A stretch of 7,319 nt of DNA from Armatimonadota bacterium (GCA_020028535.1 JAIBHM010000090.1:1-7319); one strand, 5' to 3'. Counted from the first letter of the stretch, positions 1 through 6,766 are shown. Notes: generated from the sequence alone by a model not told the origin. Numbers and translations: made by a program.

Positions 1-1574
1 GCGGCCGCCATCGGCGAGAGCCCAATCGGAGGCGAGACCTCTGAGAGAACGGCGTAGTAGAAAATGAACATGTGTGCCGCCAGCTCATGAACGCCCAGTT
101 TCGTCAGGGCGGGGGCCACCGTGACGGCGGCGATGATGTAAGTGGCGGTGATGGGCAGGGCGAGGCCCAAGACCCAGAGTGCCACGGCCGCGTAGAGCAG
201 GGTGAGGATGAGGTTCCCGCCGGCGAGGCTGACGATGATGTCCGAGATCTTGAGGCCAAGTCCGGTAAGGTTGACGACGCCGACGATGATGCCCGCCGCC
301 GCGGTGGTCACCCCGATATTCAAGACCTGCCTGCTCCCATTGGCCAGGGCGGCCACGAGCTTCCGGGGCCACAGCGCCGTCTCCCGCCGCAGGTAGCTGG
401 ACAGCCACGCCACGATGGTCGCCCAAACCACAGCCTTGATCGCGGTGAATCCGTACACCATGAAGGCGGGGATCACGACGAGCGAGCTCAGCAGATACCA
501 GTAGCGGGCCGCCAACTTCCAGGGGTTCGTCGTCGGCATCTCCACAAACCGCAGCCCGAACCGTCGGGCGTCGAGCTCGATCATGAGGAAGATCGATAGA
601 TAATAGAGGGCAGTTGGGATGATGGCCATGATGATGACTTCCAGATAGGACACCTTCAGAATCTCCGCGATGATGAACGCTGCCGCTCCAAGGATGGGCG
701 GAGAGATCACCGCGCCGATCCCACCAGCGGAGAGCAGTCCGCCGGCAGACTCACGATCGTATCCCGCCTTCTTCAGCAGCGGATACGTGACTGCGCCCAC
801 GGTCACAGTGGTCGCCACGCCGCTGCCGGATGGACCGCCAAGGAGAAACGATGCCACGGTCACGGCCTGTCCTGCACCCGTGCGGCGCCGTCCCGTTAGG
901 GCGAAGGCCAGGTCGACGAAGAACTTTCCGGCTCCCGACTGCTCCAGGAACGAGCCATAGATCGTGAAGAGGATGATGAATGTAGCCGAGACCCCGATCG
1001 GGACACCGAACAAGCCCTCCAGGGACACGTACAGCTGGCCGACCAGGCGATCGAGTTCATAGCCACGGTGCGTCCAGGGGGCGGGAAGATACGGGCCTAC
1101 GAAGGCGTACACGATGAATGCCGCAACGAGGAGGAGGAGTGCCTTCCCGACCGCGCGCCTGGTCGCCTCCAGCACCAGCACGAACGTGGTGATGCCGAAC
1201 ACCATGTCCAGTGTGTTCGGAATGGCCGAGCGATAGACGAACTGGTCGAAGTCAACAAGGATGTATCCGAGGGACGCGACGGTGGCCAGCGCCAGCACGA
1301 TATCGGCGGGGTGGATGCGTTCCCGCGCGCGCTTCCACCCCGGGTAGAGCAAGAACGTGAGGAAGAGGACAAACAGCAGGTGGACGGCTCGATGGATGTG
1401 GGTGACGATGGTGGCGTTCGTGGCCCAGAGATGATACAGGGACATCAGGACGAGGATGGCCGTGATGATCTGCCCGGCGAGACCCGGCAGATGCCGGGTT
1501 TTGCCCTCGAACTCCTCGACGAGCTCCTCTAATTCAGCCTCGGTTTTCGGGAGCTTCTCCCGGTCCTCTCCCAT
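1..1574 (-). CDS. TRAP transporter fused permease (4TM/12TM, TAXI type), 3' end beyond the window
   Basis: Reading the minus strand from the ATG at 1572-1574 gives 524 codons without a stop up to the left edge. Seen: a charged cytoplasmic N-terminus (1-29, MGEDREKLPKTEAELEELVE...), then many membrane helices. The DctQ-like small-subunit region takes up roughly the first 160 residues. The DctM-like core contains GPSGSGVATTVTVGAVTYPL (247-266), LLKKAGYDRESAGGL (266-280), SPPILGAAAFIIAEI (291-305) and IIPTALYYLSIF (318-329). The second repeat carries LGLALPITATYIIAA (469-483), LGVHELAAHMFIFYYAVLSE (493-512) and VSPPIGLSPMAA at the edge. Known: these proteins move solute delivered by the TAXI protein using an ion gradient and are usually over 600 residues, so about 100 or more residues should be missing. 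GAGG lies 11 nt before the start, inside the end of the DUF1850 gene, which argues for translational coupling. Confidence 0.95.
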   Translation of the reverse strand, partial: MGEDREKLPKTEAELEELVEEFEGKTRHLPGLAGQIITAILVLMSLYHLWATNATIVTHIHRAVHLLFVLFLTFLLYPGWKRARERIHPADIVLALATVASLGYILVDFDQFVYRSAIPNTLDMVFGITTFVLVLEATRRAVGKALLLLVAAFIVYAFVGPYLPAPWTHRGYELDRLVGQLYVSLEGLFGVPIGVSATFIILFTIYGSFLEQSGAGKFFVDLAFALTGRRRTGAGQAVTVASFLLGGPSGSGVATTVTVGAVTYPLLKKAGYDRESAGGLLSAGGIGAVISPPILGAAAFIIAEILKVSYLEVIIMAIIPTALYYLSIFLMIELDARRFGLRFVEMPTTNPWKLAARYWYLLSSLVVIPAFMVYGFTAIKAVVWATIVAWLSSYLRRETALWPRKLVAALANGSRQVLNIGVTTAAAGIIVGVVNLTGLGLKISDIIVSLAGGNLILTLLYAAVALWVLGLALPITATYIIAAVTVAPALTKLGVHELAAHMFIFYYAVLSEVSPPIGLSPMAA

Positions 1575-1579
1575 AACGG

Positions 1580-2065
1580 TCAGCGCCTCAGCAATGAGCG
1601 GGCGGGCGCAGGGAAGCCCTGCCTGAGCGCAATGGTCACACGCGCCCCGGTTCCCGCCTGGTACAGCGGCACCTCCTGATCTCCTACCAGCAGCGTCTGA
1701 CGCCCCGTCGGTCCGATCCGCGTGACGATGTGCGGCACGAAAGCCTTTACCGGTGAGACGAAGAACGGACCCTGCCGCGCATAGGGCCCGGGCAGGCTGT
1801 TGGACGCCAGGACCGCGTCGCTCGTGCTCCAAATCTCTCTCAGGGCGAATCCGCGCGGCGTTACTATGAAGTGCTCTTGCGTCTGAGCCAGGTAGAGCGA
1901 GTTGGTGTACTCGAGGATCACGGCCGACCCGTTGGAGACTGCGGCGGTCCAAAGGGTGTTTCCCTCTTCCGACGTGACAACAAGCCGATAGCGACCGGCG
2001 GCGGTGGCCGTCCAGATGAGGATGAGCGCGACCGCCGCCAGCAGCACCACGCGGGAAGATCTCAC
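1580..2065 (-). CDS. DUF1850 domain protein of the TAXI TRAP operon
   Basis: This 161-residue protein has an N-terminal hydrophobic segment (about 6-23), so it is exported or membrane-anchored. The rest looks like a small beta-rich domain, with LEYTNSLYLAQTQEHFIVTP (51-70) as the core resembling DUF1850. Family assignment rests on that pattern, the size and the position between a TAXI binding protein and a fused TRAP permease, the usual place for DUF1850 genes. Its biochemical role is not known to me; an accessory role in TAXI transport is inferred from conserved neighbourhood. The start is GTG (2063-2065), 7 nt after the TAXI stop, with no clear Shine-Dalgarno in that gap (AGAGGG lies further upstream). 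Translation is therefore probably coupled. The stop TGA lies 5 nt before the permease ATG. Confidence 0.82.
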   Translation of the reverse strand: MRSSRVVLLAAVALILIWTATAAGRYRLVVTSEEGNTLWTAAVSNGSAVILEYTNSLYLAQTQEHFIVTPRGFALREIWSTSDAVLASNSLPGPYARQGPFFVSPVKAFVPHIVTRIGPTGRQTLLVGDQEVPLYQAGTGARVTIALRQGFPAPARSLLRR

Positions 2066-2072
2066 GGAACGC

Positions 2073-3065
2073 TTAAAAGCCCTCTATACCCCGCTCCCTG
2101 AAATAGCGGATGGCCCCGGGATGGAACGGCAGGGGCGAGCGGCCCCGGACACCGATGAGGGTAATATTTGTGGCCTCTTTATGCACGAGAGCCAGGTCGC
2201 CGCGCCGCTCATAGATGAGCTTGGTGATCTGATAGGCGAGGTTCGCGTCGAAGTCCCTGTGCGCGATAATCAGGTTCGCGACTCCAACTGTCGGGATGTC
2301 GAGGGGCGATCCCGGATAGTAGTCCTTCTGGATCACGGCCTTGAAATACAGGGCTCCGTATTTGCGCTGCAGCGCAGGTAGGAGGCTGTCGAGCGGCACG
2401 AGGCGGATCCGGATCCCGGGTGTGGTGGCCAGATCGAGGACCGAGGACGTGGGCAGCCCTCCGCTCCAGAAGAAGGCGTCCAGTCGCCGGTCCTTCATCG
2501 CGTCGGCCGACTCGGCAGGGCCGAGTCGCTCCCGGCGAAAGTCGCGCTCTGGATCGATACCGGCGGCCTCAAGGAAGCGCAGCGCGGTGACCTCTGTGCC
2601 GCTGCCGGGTGGGCCCAAGGACACGCGCTTGCCCTTGATGTCGGCAACCGTCGAGATGCCGCTTCCATCGAGCGTGACCAGATGGTTGAAGTTGTTGTAA
2701 ATGGGCGTGAGCGTTTGTATCGAGATTGGGCGGCCGGGGTTGGTCCTGAACGGTCCTGCCGCCGTTGGCGCATCAACCGCAGTGTCTGCGAGGACGAATC
2801 CTATGGTGTCTGTGGGCCTGCGGTCGATCAGGCGGATGTTATCCGCGGACGCCGGGGTGACTTCCGCGGTGGCCTGTACGTTCGGGATGTGCCGGGAGAT
2901 CAGCTGAGCGAGGCCTCCGCCAAGCGGAAAGTACACCCCGCCGGTCGTCCCGGTGACGATCGACAGCCTGACCGTGGGGGCGGACAGCGCCGCGGGAACC
3001 CAGACCGACACCGCAACGACTGCGACCACTGCGATGGCCGGCAGCCGCCAACCCGCTCGATTCAT
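2073..3065 (-). CDS. TAXI family TRAP transporter solute-binding protein
   Basis: This 330-residue exported protein binds the solute and hands it to the fused TRAP permease encoded two genes downstream. Seen: an N-terminal hydrophobic segment (about 8-28, ending PAALSA-P) acts as signal peptide or possibly an uncleaved anchor, since the -3 position is Leu rather than Ala. Hallmarks follow in order: TGTTGGVYFPLGGGLAQLI (38-56), KGKRVSLGPPGSGTEV (144-159), DAFFWSGGLPTSSV (196-209) and PLPFHPGAIRYFRERG (311-326). These match the TAXI family (TRAP-associated extracytoplasmic immunogenic protein), and the length is normal. Known: few TAXI ligands are established; the Thermus thermophilus homologue TTHA1157 was crystallised with glutamate/glutamine. 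The ligand here cannot be assigned. The gene follows the ABC cassette by 108 nt and ends 7 nt before the DUF1850 gene. It may head its own operon, though I could not identify a promoter. Confidence 0.95.
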   Translation of the reverse strand: MNRAGWRLPAIAVVAVVAVSVWVPAALSAPTVRLSIVTGTTGGVYFPLGGGLAQLISRHIPNVQATAEVTPASADNIRLIDRRPTDTIGFVLADTAVDAPTAAGPFRTNPGRPISIQTLTPIYNNFNHLVTLDGSGISTVADIKGKRVSLGPPGSGTEVTALRFLEAAGIDPERDFRRERLGPAESADAMKDRRLDAFFWSGGLPTSSVLDLATTPGIRIRLVPLDSLLPALQRKYGALYFKAVIQKDYYPGSPLDIPTVGVANLIIAHRDFDANLAYQITKLIYERRGDLALVHKEATNITLIGVRGRSPLPFHPGAIRYFRERGIEGF

Positions 3066-3079
3066 GACTCTCACCCTCC
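3066..3079 (-). promoter_or_regulatory. Ribosome binding site that fixes the TAXI gene start
   Basis: GGAGGG (3074-3079, minus strand) lies 8 nt before the ATG at 3063-3065. A GTG in the same frame three codons earlier (3072-3074) overlaps this Shine-Dalgarno, so it is an unlikely start. The ATG gives a 330-residue protein beginning MNRAGWRLP. Confidence 0.8.
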
Positions 3080-3173
3080 GGTTTTCTGAATGGATACTGA
3101 GGGATTCTCTGGGTGGCGCAGGCGGGCCTGCTTGACTCTGCCCGTGGGGAATTGCGATGTGGCCTGGCCTGTG

Positions 3174-4082
3174 TTATCGGAGACGAGGGTCCAGGGCCTC
3201 GCGCAGGCCGTCGCCGAGGAGATTCAGCGCCAGCACCGTGATGAAGATGGCGAGCCCGGGATAGATCGCCATCCACGGCGCTGTGCTGAGGTAGGCTTGC
3301 GCGAAGTTCAGCATCGAGCCCCACGACGGGGTGGGCGGCTGCGTCCCCAGGCCGAGGAAAGAGAGCGCAGCCTCAGCGGTGATCGCCGCGGCCGTGGCGA
3401 GCGAGGCCTGCACCAGGACCGGGGAGATGATGTTGGGAAGGATGTGCTTCCATATGATGCGTCCATCTCCGGCGCCGAGGGCCCTCGCAGCCTCCACATA
3501 GTTTTGTTCCCGCTCGCTCAGCACTTGACCGCGTGAGAGCCGGATGAAGGCGGGCATGAACACGATGCCGATGGCGATCATCGCCCGGTCGAGCCCCGCT
3601 CCAAGCACCGCCGCGATCGTCAGCGCGAGCACCAGGAAAGGGAAGGAAAGCATGGCGTCGGTGATCCGCATCAAGAGATCGTCGAGCCGTCCCCGATAGT
3701 AGCCGGAGACCAGGCCGAGCGGGAGACCGGCCATGACCGCGATCCCGACCGAGATCACGCCGGCCAGCAGCGACGTGCGCGTGCCGAAGATGACACGGCT
3801 CAGCACATCGCGGCCGAGGTCATCCGTCCCCATCAGGTGGCCTGTGTCTGGGGGTTTGAGAAGGTTGACGAAATCGGGTTTGATCGGGCTGTACGGCGCG
3901 ATCCAGGACGCAAAGACCGCAAACACGATGATGAGCATGACGACCCAGAGTCCGACCAGGGCCAGGCGATTACGGGCAAACCGTCTCAGCAGGTAGCGAA
4001 ACCCGTAGGTATGCCGCGTCCGCGGGCGCTCCTCGGCGGCCGGCGCCAGGGCGAGATCTGCGGCCCGCGGCCCCCGCATCAT
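3174..4082 (-). CDS. ABC transporter permease, DppC/OppC-like
   Basis: This 302-residue second channel subunit should pair with the DppB-like protein. The start is the ATG at 4080-4082, which overlaps the previous stop (ATGA) and has GAGGAA 8 nt upstream. The frame is open further upstream to 4709, but that stretch lies inside the other permease gene and does not resemble this family. Seen: an OppC N-terminal region with RRFARNRLALVGLWVV (33-48) and a first membrane helix to about residue 62. Then come HLMGTDDLGRDVLSRVIFG (82-100) and the EAA loop YVEAARALGAGDGRIIWKH (195-213) with ILPNI. The signature EAALSFLGLGTQPPTPSWG (237-255) and the C-terminus GDGLREALDPRLR complete the family pattern. 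Length is usual. Known partners DppD and DppF (ATPases) would normally follow but do not: a TAXI TRAP gene begins 108 nt downstream. Confidence 0.95.
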   Translation of the reverse strand: MMRGPRAADLALAPAAEERPRTRHTYGFRYLLRRFARNRLALVGLWVVMLIIVFAVFASWIAPYSPIKPDFVNLLKPPDTGHLMGTDDLGRDVLSRVIFGTRTSLLAGVISVGIAVMAGLPLGLVSGYYRGRLDDLLMRITDAMLSFPFLVLALTIAAVLGAGLDRAMIAIGIVFMPAFIRLSRGQVLSEREQNYVEAARALGAGDGRIIWKHILPNIISPVLVQASLATAAAITAEAALSFLGLGTQPPTPSWGSMLNFAQAYLSTAPWMAIYPGLAIFITVLALNLLGDGLREALDPRLR

Positions 4083-5035
4083 GCGGATCGTTCCTCGAGC
4101 CGGATGCGCGGGTCCAGGAATGCATAGACAACATCGACGGCGAGGTTCACCGCGACGATCGCCAGCGCGGCGAACAGCACGACGCCCTGGACCATCGGAT
4201 AATCCCGCGTCAGGATCGAATCCACCGCGAGCCGGCCCACGCCGGGAACCGCAAAGATCGTTTCGGTGATCACGGCCCCACCAAGAAGACCCCCTAGCTG
4301 CAGCCCCATGATGGTCGCGACCGGGATCATGGCGTTCTTCAGCGCGTGACGGATGATCAACACCCGGTCGGACAACCCCTTGGCGCGCGCCGTGCGGACG
4401 TAGTCGCTGCCCAGCACCTCGATCATGCTGCTGCGCAGCAGGCGCATCACCAAGGCCGCCAGCGCTGTGCCCAGCACGATGGACGGCATCACCATGAGCT
4501 TGAGATTCCGCCCCAGATCGATCCACGGCTCGACGTATCCGCCCGGGGGCAGCAGGCGCGCGTTCACGGCGAGCAGGTAGATCAGCATGATGCCCAGCCA
4601 GAAGTTTGGGATCGAGATGCCGGCCAGCGCAACGGTGGTGGCCGCGTAGTCGATCGCCGATCGCCTCTTCCAGGCCGCAAGCGCGCCCGCGGGGATAGCG
4701 ATGGCCCACGCCACGATCAGCGAGGTAACCGCAAGCTCCGCCGTCACCGGGATCTTCTGCAGCAGCGTCTGCATGACCGACCGTCTGTCCCGAACCGACC
4801 GGCCGAGGTCGCCTCGCAACACATGGCTGATCCAGATCCCGTAGCGCAGTATCAGAGGTCTGTCCAGACCCATCTCTTTCCTCAGGACTTCGAGAGCCTC
4901 GCGGCTGGCTTCCTCGCCCATCATGATGCGTGCAGGATCGCCTGGGATTAGCGTGATGAGCGAGAAGACGATGAGGCTGACAAAGAACAGGACCGGGATC
5001 GTGAGGAGGAGGCGTCTGGCGAGGTAGCGGGTCAT
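4079..5035 (-). CDS. ABC transporter permease, DppB/OppB-like
   Basis: This 318-residue inner-membrane protein is one of the two channel-forming subunits of a peptide-type ABC importer. Seen: the N-terminus MTRYLARRLLLTIPVLFFVS begins a first membrane segment (about 9-30) followed by LIPGDPA, the standard DppB opening. Further hydrophobic segments lie near 99-122, 133-157, 183-200, 237-260 and 283-307. The EAA-type cytoplasmic loop that contacts the ATPase reads DYVRTARAKGLSDRVLIIRH (211-230), followed by ALKNAMIPV. ITETIFAVPGVGRL (256-269) and the C-terminal LDPRIR are family hallmarks. The start has no purine-rich Shine-Dalgarno; its leader is pyrimidine-rich (CCUCC and CCUCCCCC), with no alternative in-frame start nearby. 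Translation may therefore depend on coupling from upstream. Its TGA overlaps the next ATG by 4 nt, so it should be made together with the partner permease. Confidence 0.95.
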   Translation of the reverse strand: MTRYLARRLLLTIPVLFFVSLIVFSLITLIPGDPARIMMGEEASREALEVLRKEMGLDRPLILRYGIWISHVLRGDLGRSVRDRRSVMQTLLQKIPVTAELAVTSLIVAWAIAIPAGALAAWKRRSAIDYAATTVALAGISIPNFWLGIMLIYLLAVNARLLPPGGYVEPWIDLGRNLKLMVMPSIVLGTALAALVMRLLRSSMIEVLGSDYVRTARAKGLSDRVLIIRHALKNAMIPVATIMGLQLGGLLGGAVITETIFAVPGVGRLAVDSILTRDYPMVQGVVLFAALAIVAVNLAVDVVYAFLDPRIRLEERSA

Positions 5036-5091
5036 GTTCTGCGGGGGAGGTCCGGAGGGGGCGGCGGCGGAGCCCCCTCCGGTTGGTGCAT
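5032..5091 (-). CDS. Possible 19-codon proline-rich leader ORF linking binding protein and permease
   Basis: Seen: an ATG at 5089-5091 begins 5 nt after the TAA of the binding-protein gene and opens a 19-codon frame. It starts MHQPEGA, continues with six consecutive prolines (residues 8-13) and ends DLPRRT. Its TGA (5032-5034) overlaps the permease ATG (5033-5035) as ATGA. It has no Shine-Dalgarno of its own, so it would need reinitiation by ribosomes finishing the binding protein. Known: consecutive prolines stall ribosomes and need EF-P. Inference: the frame could relay ribosomes across the gap and tune permease output. It may also be accidental, because its proline codons lie largely in the hairpin's GC-rich sequence. 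Confidence 0.3.
   Translation of the reverse strand: MHQPEGAPPPPPPDLPRRT
5052..5082 (-). other. Perfect 11-bp GC-rich hairpin between binding-protein and permease genes
   Basis: Seen: ccggagggggc (5052-5062) and gccccctccgg (5072-5082) are exact inverted complements around a 9-nt loop, and 10 of the 11 stem pairs are G-C. On the transcribed strand no U-run follows; the RNA continues ACCUCCCCCGC into the permease start. It is therefore not a canonical intrinsic terminator. Known: hairpins after binding-protein genes in importer operons often protect the upstream mRNA from 3' exonucleases or thin out read-through, giving more binding protein than permease. That role is an inference here. Confidence 0.7.
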
Positions 5092-5096
5092 TGTGT

Positions 5097-6614
5097 TTAT
5101 GGGTTTAACCAGACATGCCGGAACCGCATCATGCCATCCGGAACGTGAACGAACCCCTGCAGTTTGGGGCTGTAGACTTTGTAATCCTTCGGCCACCACA
5201 GGAACAGGTACGGCAGATCCTCGTTGAGGATGTTCATGACGTCGGTATAGGCGCGCCTGCGCTGCTCGGGCGTGGTAAGAATGCGCGCCGCATCCATCAG
5301 GGCGTCCACCCTGGAGTTTGCGTAAGCGCTGTTGTTGAGAGTGCCGCCTGTGACGAAGAACCCATAGATGTTCGCGTCCGGGTCGGGGCGTCCGCTCCAG
5401 CCCAGCAGCGAGGCCTCGAACCGGTGAGCGTCCAGCTGGCTGAGGAGAGCCCCAAACTCCACGATCTCGATGTTGACCCTGATGCCCACCTCACCGGCCA
5501 TGGACTGGATCACCTGCGCCACCTGCTGGGGTGTGCGACCGGGTGTGACCTTCAACGTAAACCCAAATCCGTTGGGCTGGCCTCCCTCGCGCAACTTTTG
5601 CCGGGCCAGGTCGAGGTTACGCTCGGGCACGCGCGAGTTCGCCGGTATGCTGTGCGTAAACATCCCTGGCGGGAACGGACCGTTTCCAGGCTCAGCGGTC
5701 TCGCCGAAGACGACCCTGACCAGGGTCCGGCGGTCGATGGTCGCGTTGAGCGCCTGGCGCAGCGCCTTGTTGGCGAAGATGCCGGACTCAACCTGAATCC
5801 ACATCCCCTGCCATCCAATGCCCACGCGCTCGGCCATCTTCAACTGCGGGTCGGTGCGCAGCCTGGGTACCTCCGAAGGAGCGACGGCGTCGATCATATC
5901 AAGCTCCCCTGCCCGCAAGTTGGCCAGGCGCGCGTTTTCGTCGGTGAAGGGGCGGTAGATGATCTGCTGCGCGTTCCCCGCGTTTCGATCCCAGTGGCGG
6001 TCGAATCGCTCCAGCACAATCCGTTCCTGGGGACGCTTCTCGACAAACCTGTACGGGCCGGTGCCGACGGGTTGGAGCGAAAAGCCTTTGCCGGCCTGCC
6101 GCGCCGCGGTCGGGGAGACCATCATCCCGGCACGGTCCGCCATTATTGAGAGGAACGGGCTGTACGGCTTCTCCAGCGTAATCCGCACGGTAAGGTTGTC
6201 CACGACCTGCACGTTCGTGACGAGGTTTACTTCACTGAACCGGAGCGACCCGAACGACCGGTCCAGCATCCGATCGAAGTTGTATTTCACAGCTTCCGCA
6301 TTGAACGGCGTGCCGTCGTGGAAGACGACGTTGGTCCGAAGCCTGAACGTGTACACTCTGCCGTTCTCCGAAATCGTCCAGGAGGTCGCCAGCATCGGGA
6401 CGATCTCCAGGTCCTGGTTGATGTCCACTAGCTTGTCGAACAAGTTTTGAAAGACCTGGCGGTCGACGGCGGCAGTGGATTGGTGCGGGTCCATGTTGGG
6501 CGGGTCCGCGTTGAGGCCGACCCGGATCGTGCCGCCGCGTCGGGGCGCGGCGATCGAGATCGACGTGAAGGCCAGTACGGCGATCACGACGAGAACGAGC
6601 AATCGCTTCATCAT
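5097..6614 (-). CDS. ABC transporter substrate-binding protein, family 5 (peptide/nickel/opine type)
   Basis: This 505-residue exported protein captures the solute for the DppBC-like permeases encoded next to it. Seen: residues 1-22 form a signal peptide (MMKR, then a hydrophobic stretch to SISIA) with likely cleavage near IAA-P. There is no lipobox cysteine, so it should be a free periplasmic protein. The mature N-terminus, GGTIRVGLNADPPNMDPHQS (27-46), is typical of the family. The family 5 signature region follows at about 76-115 (ATSWTISENGRVYTF, FHDGTPFNAEAVKYNFDRM), and the C-terminus ends PDGMMRFRHVWLNP. Length is normal for the family. Known: members bind di- and oligopeptides, nickel, glutathione, opines or sugars, and sequence alone does not fix the ligand. 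The gene starts 152 nt after aconitase and is the first of three ABC genes. Its TAA is followed by a hairpin and a possible mini-ORF before the first permease. Confidence 0.95.
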   Translation of the reverse strand: MMKRLLVLVVIAVLAFTSISIAAPRRGGTIRVGLNADPPNMDPHQSTAAVDRQVFQNLFDKLVDINQDLEIVPMLATSWTISENGRVYTFRLRTNVVFHDGTPFNAEAVKYNFDRMLDRSFGSLRFSEVNLVTNVQVVDNLTVRITLEKPYSPFLSIMADRAGMMVSPTAARQAGKGFSLQPVGTGPYRFVEKRPQERIVLERFDRHWDRNAGNAQQIIYRPFTDENARLANLRAGELDMIDAVAPSEVPRLRTDPQLKMAERVGIGWQGMWIQVESGIFANKALRQALNATIDRRTLVRVVFGETAEPGNGPFPPGMFTHSIPANSRVPERNLDLARQKLREGGQPNGFGFTLKVTPGRTPQQVAQVIQSMAGEVGIRVNIEIVEFGALLSQLDAHRFEASLLGWSGRPDPDANIYGFFVTGGTLNNSAYANSRVDALMDAARILTTPEQRRRAYTDVMNILNEDLPYLFLWWPKDYKVYSPKLQGFVHVPDGMMRFRHVWLNP

Positions 6615-6627
6615 ACATCACCCTCCT
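6615..6627 (-). promoter_or_regulatory. Strong ribosome binding site of the ABC binding-protein gene
   Basis: On the minus strand AGGAGGG (6621-6627) sits 6 nt before the ATG at 6612-6614. This supports the first of the two tandem ATG codons as the start. It is the strongest Shine-Dalgarno in the window, consistent with high expression of the binding protein compared with the permease genes downstream. Confidence 0.85.
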
Positions 6628-6681
6628 ACACGAGTCCTTCGCTACCGGACGCCGAGCAGGGGCTCTGGCCCAAGTATTGTT

Positions 6682-6753
6682 CGAAGGGGTGTGAATTAGG
6701 TTGGCTGACTCGCCCCGCACTCCTGCCCTGCCACGAGCGAAGGGGCGTGACTT
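6682..6753. repeat. Pair of imperfect 16-nt direct repeats in the gap between aconitase and ABC cassette
   Basis: On the plus strand, cgaaggggtgtgaatt (6682-6697) and cgaaggggcgtgactt (6738-6753) match at 14 of 16 positions and start 56 nt apart. They lie in the 152-nt gap upstream of the binding-protein gene, so they could be paired operator half-sites. They could equally be chance similarity in GC-rich DNA. I found no convincing sigma-70 hexamers in the same gap. Confidence 0.35.
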
Positions 6754-6766
6754 TGTAACGAGCCGG

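Noticed and set aside
72..1532. Several plus-strand frames and short minus-strand frames opposite or within the TRAP permease
   Set aside because: The continuous 524-codon minus-strand frame with clear TRAP motifs explains the region; the others have Arg/Gly/Asp-rich shadow-like translations.
3072..3074. GTG as start of the TAXI protein
   Set aside because: It overlaps the GGAGGG element that is ideally spaced for the ATG at 3065.
3118..3131. Short inverted repeat gcagg-cggg-cctgc as terminator after the DppC-like gene
   Set aside because: The stem is only 5 bp and no U-run follows on the transcribed strand, so termination cannot be supported.
4083..4709. Upstream extension of the DppC-like frame by about 209 codons
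   Set aside because: It lies wholly inside the DppB-like gene in another frame, is rich in Arg, Gly and Ala without family similarity, and the ATG at 4082 has an ATGA overlap and a GAGGAA site.
5115..6149. Long plus-strand open frame (344 codons) opposite the ABC binding-protein gene
   Set aside because: It is antisense to a clearly recognisable family 5 binding protein, its translation has no recognisable domain or normal composition, and GC-rich DNA often leaves such frames open.
6615..6766. Sigma-70 promoter or intrinsic terminator in the gap after aconitase
   Set aside because: TTCACA, TAATTC and TACTTG occur on the minus strand but not with suitable spacing, and the only hairpin noticed (GAGC-CCCT-GCTC) has 4 bp and no U-run.
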